A stretch of DNA of 9,950 nucleotides from Clostridiales bacterium (GTDB taxonomy: Bacteria; Bacillota; Clostridia; Oscillospirales; Oscillospiraceae), in contig JAHZEF010000083.1 in assembly GCA_019422005.1 (NCBI GenBank), forward strand, positions 1 to 9,950, written 5' to 3'. Below, one piece after another: positions 5,925 to 9,950 of the stretch. Within the stretch, counting starts at the first letter, position 1. Every line of letters begins with the position of its first letter. Under the pieces are notes generated by a model, which made no database searches, was not told where the DNA came from, and saw nothing but the letters and a program-made list of their open reading frames with translations. The position numbers and the translations under genes were made by a program.

Positions 5925-6803
5925 CTACTGGTTTGCCAGTGCCGCGCACAGGGCGCGGATATAATCGGGCGTGGTGCCGCAGCAGCCTCCCAGGATTTCA
6001 GCGCCGGCGTCCCGGAGGCGGCACATGTGTGCGGCAAAGGCTTCCGGCCCCATGGGATAGACGGCGTCGCCGGTTTCCGTCAATTCCGGCATTCCGGCGT
6101 TGGGCTTGACAGCCACCGGGACGGAGACCCGGCTGCACAGGGTTCTCACAACGGACTCCAGCTGGTCCGGGCCGACGGAACAGTTGATGCCGACGGCGGC
6201 GGCCCCCATGGCCTCCAGATCTGCGGCGGCGTCGAAGATGTTTCCGCCGAACAGCAGGGCGCCGTCGGCTTCCACGGTCATGGTGCAGATCACGGGCAGG
6301 CCGCACCCGGCGGCTGCGTCCAGCAGCGCCAGAGCCTCTTCCGCGGCCAGCAGGGTTTCCGCTGCCAGAAGGTCCACGCCGGCCCCGGCCAGCGCTTCGA
6401 TCTGCTCGGTGTAGCAGTCCAGCATCCGCTCGTAGGTCAGCGGGCCGTAGGGCTCCGGCGGCACGCCGGCGGAACCGAGATTTCCGGCAACCAGCGCCGC
6501 CGTGCCCGCGGCGGCCTCCCTGGAGAGCGCGACCATGGCGCGGACGGAATCGCCGACGCTGCAGGAGAGGCCCAGCTGCTCAAAGCAGATGCGGTTGGAG
6601 TGAAATGTGGGCGCATAGATCAGCTGTGCGCCGGCGCGGATATAGTCCCGCTGAAGCTGAACGAGGACGTCGGGATGCGTTTCGATCCAGCGTACGGTGG
6701 GAACGCCGCGGGGCATCCCGGCAGCCATCAGGCAGGAGCCGGTGGCGCCGTCGGCGATCAGGAGGCCTTCCCTCAGCCTCTGTGCAAAGGCGTCTTTCGT
6801 CAT
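5925..6803 (-). CDS. Stand-alone homocysteine S-methyltransferase domain protein
   Basis: The 292-residue protein is a complete homocysteine-binding (Hcy) TIM-barrel domain, like the N-terminal module of cobalamin-dependent methionine synthase. The barrel begins at ADGATGSCLM (17-26). The three zinc-ligand cysteines are Cys208 in GINCSVGP and Cys274-Cys275 in GGCCGTTP, spaced as in MetH. The enzyme is therefore expected to activate homocysteine as a zinc thiolate and methylate it to methionine. The methyltetrahydrofolate and cobalamin modules of MetH are absent, so the methyl donor must be a separate corrinoid protein or a small molecule such as S-methylmethionine. It lies 22 bases downstream of the dehydratase-related gene and is the last gene of that operon; AAAGGA precedes its ATG at a rather long 11 bases. 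A BhmT/MmuM-type enzyme is the alternative. Confidence 0.88.
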   Translation of the reverse strand: MTKDAFAQRLREGLLIADGATGSCLMAAGMPRGVPTVRWIETHPDVLVQLQRDYIRAGAQLIYAPTFHSNRICFEQLGLSCSVGDSVRAMVALSREAAAGTAALVAGNLGSAGVPPEPYGPLTYERMLDCYTEQIEALAGAGVDLLAAETLLAAEEALALLDAAAGCGLPVICTMTVEADGALLFGGNIFDAAADLEAMGAAAVGINCSVGPDQLESVVRTLCSRVSVPVAVKPNAGMPELTETGDAVYPMGPEAFAAHMCRLRDAGAEILGGCCGTTPDYIRALCAALANQ

Positions 6804-6825
6804 GGCGCAGCCCGTCCTTTCCGCG

Positions 6826-8082
6826 CTAGACCGGTACGGCTTCCGGCTGCTCCATGGCCTCGCGGGCGATGGAGAGCATCAGCTTGATCCGGTTTTCCTG
6901 GTTGACCTGCGTCGCGCCGGGATCGTAGTCAATGGCTACGATGTTGGCCTGCGGGCATTTCTCCTTCACAGTTCGCGCCATGCCCTTGGCCACGATGTGG
7001 TTCGGCAGGCAGCCGAAGGGCTGGACTGTGATAATGTTGGAGTAACCCAATTCCGCCAACTCCATCATTTCGCCGGAGAGCAGCCAGCCCTCGCCCATCT
7101 TGCAGCCGCGCCCGATGACGCTGCCGGCCAGCTCCAGCAGATGGGAGAACTCCGAGGGGGCGCAGAATCCATGGTTCAGCGCGGCGCGGCGCATCTCGTT
7201 GCGGATACCGTTGAGAAAATTGACCACAAAGGTAAAAAACGCTTTTTTGACGCGCCGGCCGCCGTAAATCCCGAAATCCTCCAGAGAGTTCTGCATGCAG
7301 TACATGATGAAGTCGTACAGTCCGGGCACCATGGTTTCGCAGCCCTGCTCATACAGGAATTTTTCCAGATTGTTGTTGCCGAGAGCCGCGTATTTCACGT
7401 AGATTTCCCCGACGATCCCCACTTTGACTTTGGGCACGCGGCGAACCGGAATTTTGGAGAAGGATTCCGCGATTTCATTCAGGTTCCTGCGAAGCGTGCG
7501 CCTGGAGATCAGCTGGGCGGAGCGGAAGCTCTGGAGCAGCCGGTCGGTCCACTGCTCGGTCAGCCGGTCGGCGTCGCCGCGGCTGCACTCGTAGGGGATC
7601 ACCTGATTGCGCAGCAGCATGAGAAGGTCGCCGTAGACCACAGCCATCATGGCCTTCACCACCATGGGGACGGTAAAGTGAATGGCATTTTCATCCAGGC
7701 CGGCAAAGTTAAGGGAGAGCACCGGGACGAAGTCGAAGCCGGCCTTGTCCAGCGCTTTCCGCAGAAGGCAGATGTAATTGGAAGCGCGGCAGCCGCCGCC
7801 GGTCTGCGTCAGCAGCAGAGCCGTTTTGCGGACATCGTATTTTCCGGAATGCAGGGCGTCCAGCATCTGGCCGATGCACAGGAGGGCGGGATAACAGGTG
7901 TCGTTATGCACGTATTTGAGCCCCTCGTCCACCACGGCGGGGCCCTGATTATAGAGGATTTCCACCCGATAGCCATAGCTGCGGAAAATGCGCGCGAGAA
8001 ACTTGAAATGGATGGTGGTCATGTCCGGAATCAGGATGGTATAATCCTTTTTCATGGCGTCGGTGAACTTGGGGCCGCTCAT
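6826..8082 (-). CDS. 2-hydroxyacyl-CoA dehydratase (HgdB)-like, activase-associated protein
   Basis: This 418-residue protein matches the C-terminal part of the very large CoA-substrate activase/dehydratase-like proteins of Clostridia. Recognisable segments are YTILIPDMTTIHFKFL (14-29), GLKYVHNDTCYPALL (54-68), LTQTGGGCRASNYICLLRKA (91-110), VGIVGEIYVKYAALGNNNLE (221-240) and VQPFGCLPNHIVAKGM (353-368), ending in DYDPGATQVNQENRIKLML. Conserved cysteines include Cys63, Cys98, Cys105 and Cys358, candidate iron-sulfur ligands by analogy with the HgdB/BcrB and double-cubane cluster protein relatives. It is not a proven dehydratase; the substrate is unknown. Its ATG overlaps the upstream stop as ATGA, with a near-perfect AAGGAGGTG site (8095-8087) inside the end of the upstream gene, so translation is coupled and roughly stoichiometric expression is expected. 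Confidence 0.88.
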   Translation of the reverse strand: MSGPKFTDAMKKDYTILIPDMTTIHFKFLARIFRSYGYRVEILYNQGPAVVDEGLKYVHNDTCYPALLCIGQMLDALHSGKYDVRKTALLLTQTGGGCRASNYICLLRKALDKAGFDFVPVLSLNFAGLDENAIHFTVPMVVKAMMAVVYGDLLMLLRNQVIPYECSRGDADRLTEQWTDRLLQSFRSAQLISRRTLRRNLNEIAESFSKIPVRRVPKVKVGIVGEIYVKYAALGNNNLEKFLYEQGCETMVPGLYDFIMYCMQNSLEDFGIYGGRRVKKAFFTFVVNFLNGIRNEMRRAALNHGFCAPSEFSHLLELAGSVIGRGCKMGEGWLLSGEMMELAELGYSNIITVQPFGCLPNHIVAKGMARTVKEKCPQANIVAIDYDPGATQVNQENRIKLMLSIAREAMEQPEAVPV

Positions 8083-9950
8083 TGGGCACCTCCTTGATCG
8101 CGCAGGGCGGAAAACAGGCTGCGGAGCCGGATGCGGACCGCGCCCAGGTTGGTAATTTCATCGATTTTGATCTGCGTATAGATTTTGCCCTTTGCTTCCA
8201 GAATGGAGCGCACCTCGTCTGTGGTAATGGCGTCCACGCCGCAGCCGAAGGACACCAGCTGCACCAGATTCAGATTGGGGTCGCCGGATTCGGCCACGAA
8301 TTTGGCCGCGGCATACAGCCGGGTGTGGTAGGTCCACTGGTTCAGGACGTTGACAGGGAACCTTTCCTCATGCCATGCCACCGCGTCCTCAGATATCACT
8401 GCCGCTCCCAGTTCGCCGATCAGCTGGTCGATGCCGTGATTGACCTCCGGGTCCAGATGGTACGGCCGGCCGGCCAGGATGATGACCGGCAGCCCGCGCT
8501 CCCGGGCCAGCTTCAGATATTCGTCGCCCTTTTGGCGGATTTTGTCCATAAATGCGCGGTATTCTGCATAGGCCGCATCGGCTGCCGCCTTCAGTTCCCG
8601 GCGGGTCAGATCCGGCCAATGGGGCTGCAGGACCTCCTGCATGCGGCGGACGAACTGCCTGGGATTGTGAATGCCGATGTAGTCGCTGAGGAAGCGGATG
8701 CGCCGGACGTCGGGCATGTTGACCCGGATGACCTCCGGATAGTAGGCCACGACGGGGCAGTTGAAATGGTTGGTCCCCTTTCCCTCGTCGATGTTGTAGG
8801 TCATGCAGGGATAGAAAATGGTTTCCACACCGCTGTCGATCAGAGACTGGACATGCCCGTGGATCAGCTTGGCCGGGTAACAGGCCGTGTCGCTGGAGAT
8901 CGTGCTCTGCCCCAGCAGGTACAGAGCGCGGCTGGAGGTGGGGGAATGGACGACCTCAAAGCCCAGGCTGGTGAAGAACGTATGGAAAAACGGGAACAGT
9001 TCAAACAGGTTCAGCCCCATGGGAATTCCCAGGCGGCCCCGCCTGCCCGGCTGCGGCTGATAGCACTCCAGCAGCTGGCGCTTGTAGTCGTAAAGGCTCA
9101 GCCTGACGGCTTTCCCGGTCTTGGCCGTGGGCTTTTCGCAGCGGTTGCCGCCGATGAAGCGGCGGCCGCCGTCGAATGTATTGATGGTCAGGGAGCAATG
9201 GTTGGCGCAGCCCTGACAGGTGGTGTTGCGGACGTCGTGCCGGAACGCCCTGAGCGCGTCCGGCCCCAATACCGTACTGGCGGCGCCGGCATGCCGCTTG
9301 GCGTACAGCGCCGCGCCGTAGGCGCCCATCAGGCCGGCAATATTGGGGCGGGTCACGTCCCGGCCGATTTCCTGCTCAAAAGCCCGCAGCACCGCGTCGT
9401 TGAGGAACGTGCCGCCCTGCACGACGATATGCTGCCCCAGGCTGTCGGCATTGGCCGCCCGGATGACCTTGTAGAGCGCATTTTTAACCACGCTGATGGA
9501 AAGCCCGGCGGAAATATTCTCAATGGAAGCGCCGTCCTTCTGCGCCTGCTTGACAGAGGAATTCATGAAGACCGTGCAGCGGGAACCCAGATCCACCGGG
9601 TTATCGGCATAGATGCCGCACTGCGCAAAGTCGGCAATGGAGTAGCCCAGCGCGCCGGCGAAAGTCTGCAGGAAAGAGCCGCAGCCGGATGAGCAGGCTT
9701 CGTTCAAAAAGATGTTGTCGATGGCGCCGCTGCGGATTTTGAAGCATTTGATGTCCTGGCCGCCGATGTCGATAATGAAATCGACGTCGGGGTTGAAATG
9801 GCGTGCCGCGCGGAAATGCGCGACCGTCTCGACCAGACCGAAATCCACGCCGAAGGCGTTCTGGATGAGCGCCTCGCCGTAGCCCGTGACGGCGGAGGAG
9901 ACGATATGTACGCGGTCGCCGCACAGCTCGTAGAGCTTTGTCAGTTGCTC
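8079..9950 (-). CDS. Acyl-CoA dehydratase activase-like protein (ASKHA plus DUF2229), N-terminus outside window
   Basis: The visible 623 residues are the C-terminal part; the frame stays open to the window edge at 9950, so the GTG at 9848 is not the start. The fragment begins inside a BadF/BadG/HgdC-type ASKHA ATPase domain: VTGYGEALIQNAFG (21-34), DIGGQD (61-66), and NEACSSGCGSFL (84-95) with Cys86 and Cys90 where HgdC-type activators bind their [4Fe-4S] cluster, then VVQGGTFLNDAVLRAFE. A cysteine-rich linker, CQGCANHC (245-252) and GGNRCEK (267-273), leads to a DUF2229-type domain (GRLGIPMGLNLFELFPFF onward, with DTACYPAKL and SFGCGVDAITTDEV). Such ATPases drive low-potential electron transfer to a partner iron-sulfur protein, here most plausibly the coupled downstream product. 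By family precedent another ASKHA domain should lie upstream of the window. Confidence 0.9.
   Translation of the reverse strand, partial: EQLTKLYELCGDRVHIVSSAVTGYGEALIQNAFGVDFGLVETVAHFRAARHFNPDVDFIIDIGGQDIKCFKIRSGAIDNIFLNEACSSGCGSFLQTFAGALGYSIADFAQCGIYADNPVDLGSRCTVFMNSSVKQAQKDGASIENISAGLSISVVKNALYKVIRAANADSLGQHIVVQGGTFLNDAVLRAFEQEIGRDVTRPNIAGLMGAYGAALYAKRHAGAASTVLGPDALRAFRHDVRNTTCQGCANHCSLTINTFDGGRRFIGGNRCEKPTAKTGKAVRLSLYDYKRQLLECYQPQPGRRGRLGIPMGLNLFELFPFFHTFFTSLGFEVVHSPTSSRALYLLGQSTISSDTACYPAKLIHGHVQSLIDSGVETIFYPCMTYNIDEGKGTNHFNCPVVAYYPEVIRVNMPDVRRIRFLSDYIGIHNPRQFVRRMQEVLQPHWPDLTRRELKAAADAAYAEYRAFMDKIRQKGDEYLKLARERGLPVIILAGRPYHLDPEVNHGIDQLIGELGAAVISEDAVAWHEERFPVNVLNQWTYHTRLYAAAKFVAESGDPNLNLVQLVSFGCGVDAITTDEVRSILEAKGKIYTQIKIDEITNLGAVRIRLRSLFSALRDQGGAQ
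8087..8095 (-). promoter_or_regulatory. Strong internal ribosome binding site for the coupled HgdB-like gene
   Basis: AAGGAGGTG lies within the last codons of the activase gene (encoding Gln-Gly-Gly) and 4 bases before the overlapping ATGA at 8082-8079. It confirms that the HgdB-like gene is a genuine separate start, not a sequencing frameshift product of a fused gene. Confidence 0.85.

Noticed and set aside
5786..6109. 107-codon plus-strand frame beginning MQEACAAGKADH
   Set aside because: Most of it is antisense to the homocysteine methyltransferase, it includes the hairpin at 5840-5874, and it has no good ribosome binding site.
6697..9692. Two long plus-strand frames (466 and 536 codons) opposite the activase operon
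   Set aside because: They mirror the conserved minus-strand proteins and read as antisense His/Gln/Ala-rich text; the minus-strand genes have clear motifs, coupled starts and ribosome binding sites.

Overview
The window looks like chromosomal DNA of a high-GC anaerobic Firmicute, most likely a gut Clostridia/Oscillospirales-type bacterium. This is an inference. It rests on strong AGGAGG-type ribosome binding sites, sigma-A promoters with 17-base spacers, an obligately anaerobic acyl-CoA dehydratase-activase operon, an oxygen-sensitive radical SAM protein, and Firmicutes-type DUF2975/XRE and yybP-ykoY elements. By eye the GC content is about 60%, apart from a short AT-rich island near 3600-3660. 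No mobile element, CRISPR array, tRNA or rRNA was seen.

Layout. (1) Positions 1-75, minus strand: the first 25 codons of a probable P-type cation-transporting ATPase. Its leader (about 76-300) has its own promoter (307-335), a yybP-ykoY-type manganese riboswitch and an intrinsic terminator (168-205). The closing helix of the aptamer and the terminator stem compete for the same bases. (2) 353-1231, minus: a patatin-like phospholipase with its own promoter, whose only visible downstream terminator is the riboswitch one. (3) 3544-1487, minus: a tight three-gene operon of a four-helix DUF2975 membrane protein (TTG start), a 71-residue Cro/XRE regulator and a polytopic DUF4173/DUF4153-like membrane protein. 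It has a strong promoter and a pair of TATCGATA-like palindromes just upstream. (4) 3799-5727, plus: divergently transcribed YgiQ-family radical SAM protein. (5) A 16-bp perfect hairpin (5840-5874) sits between convergent units. (6) 9950-5925, minus: an operon of an acyl-CoA dehydratase activase-like protein (truncated by the window edge), an HgdB-like dehydratase-related protein translationally coupled to it by an ATGA overlap, and a stand-alone homocysteine S-methyltransferase domain protein.

How the parts fit. The riboswitch most simply makes an efflux ATPase respond to manganese: ligand-bound aptamer holds bases the terminator needs, so transcription continues. The DUF2975-XRE-DUF4173 operon looks like a self-regulated membrane module of unknown function. 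In the last operon the first two proteins correspond to consecutive parts of a single, much larger activase/dehydratase-like protein found in many Clostridia, here split at a domain boundary. The homocysteine methyltransferase downstream raises the possibility of a link to methyl or corrinoid metabolism, which is untested inference.

Large open frames opposite most genes are shadows produced by high GC content and were left out.
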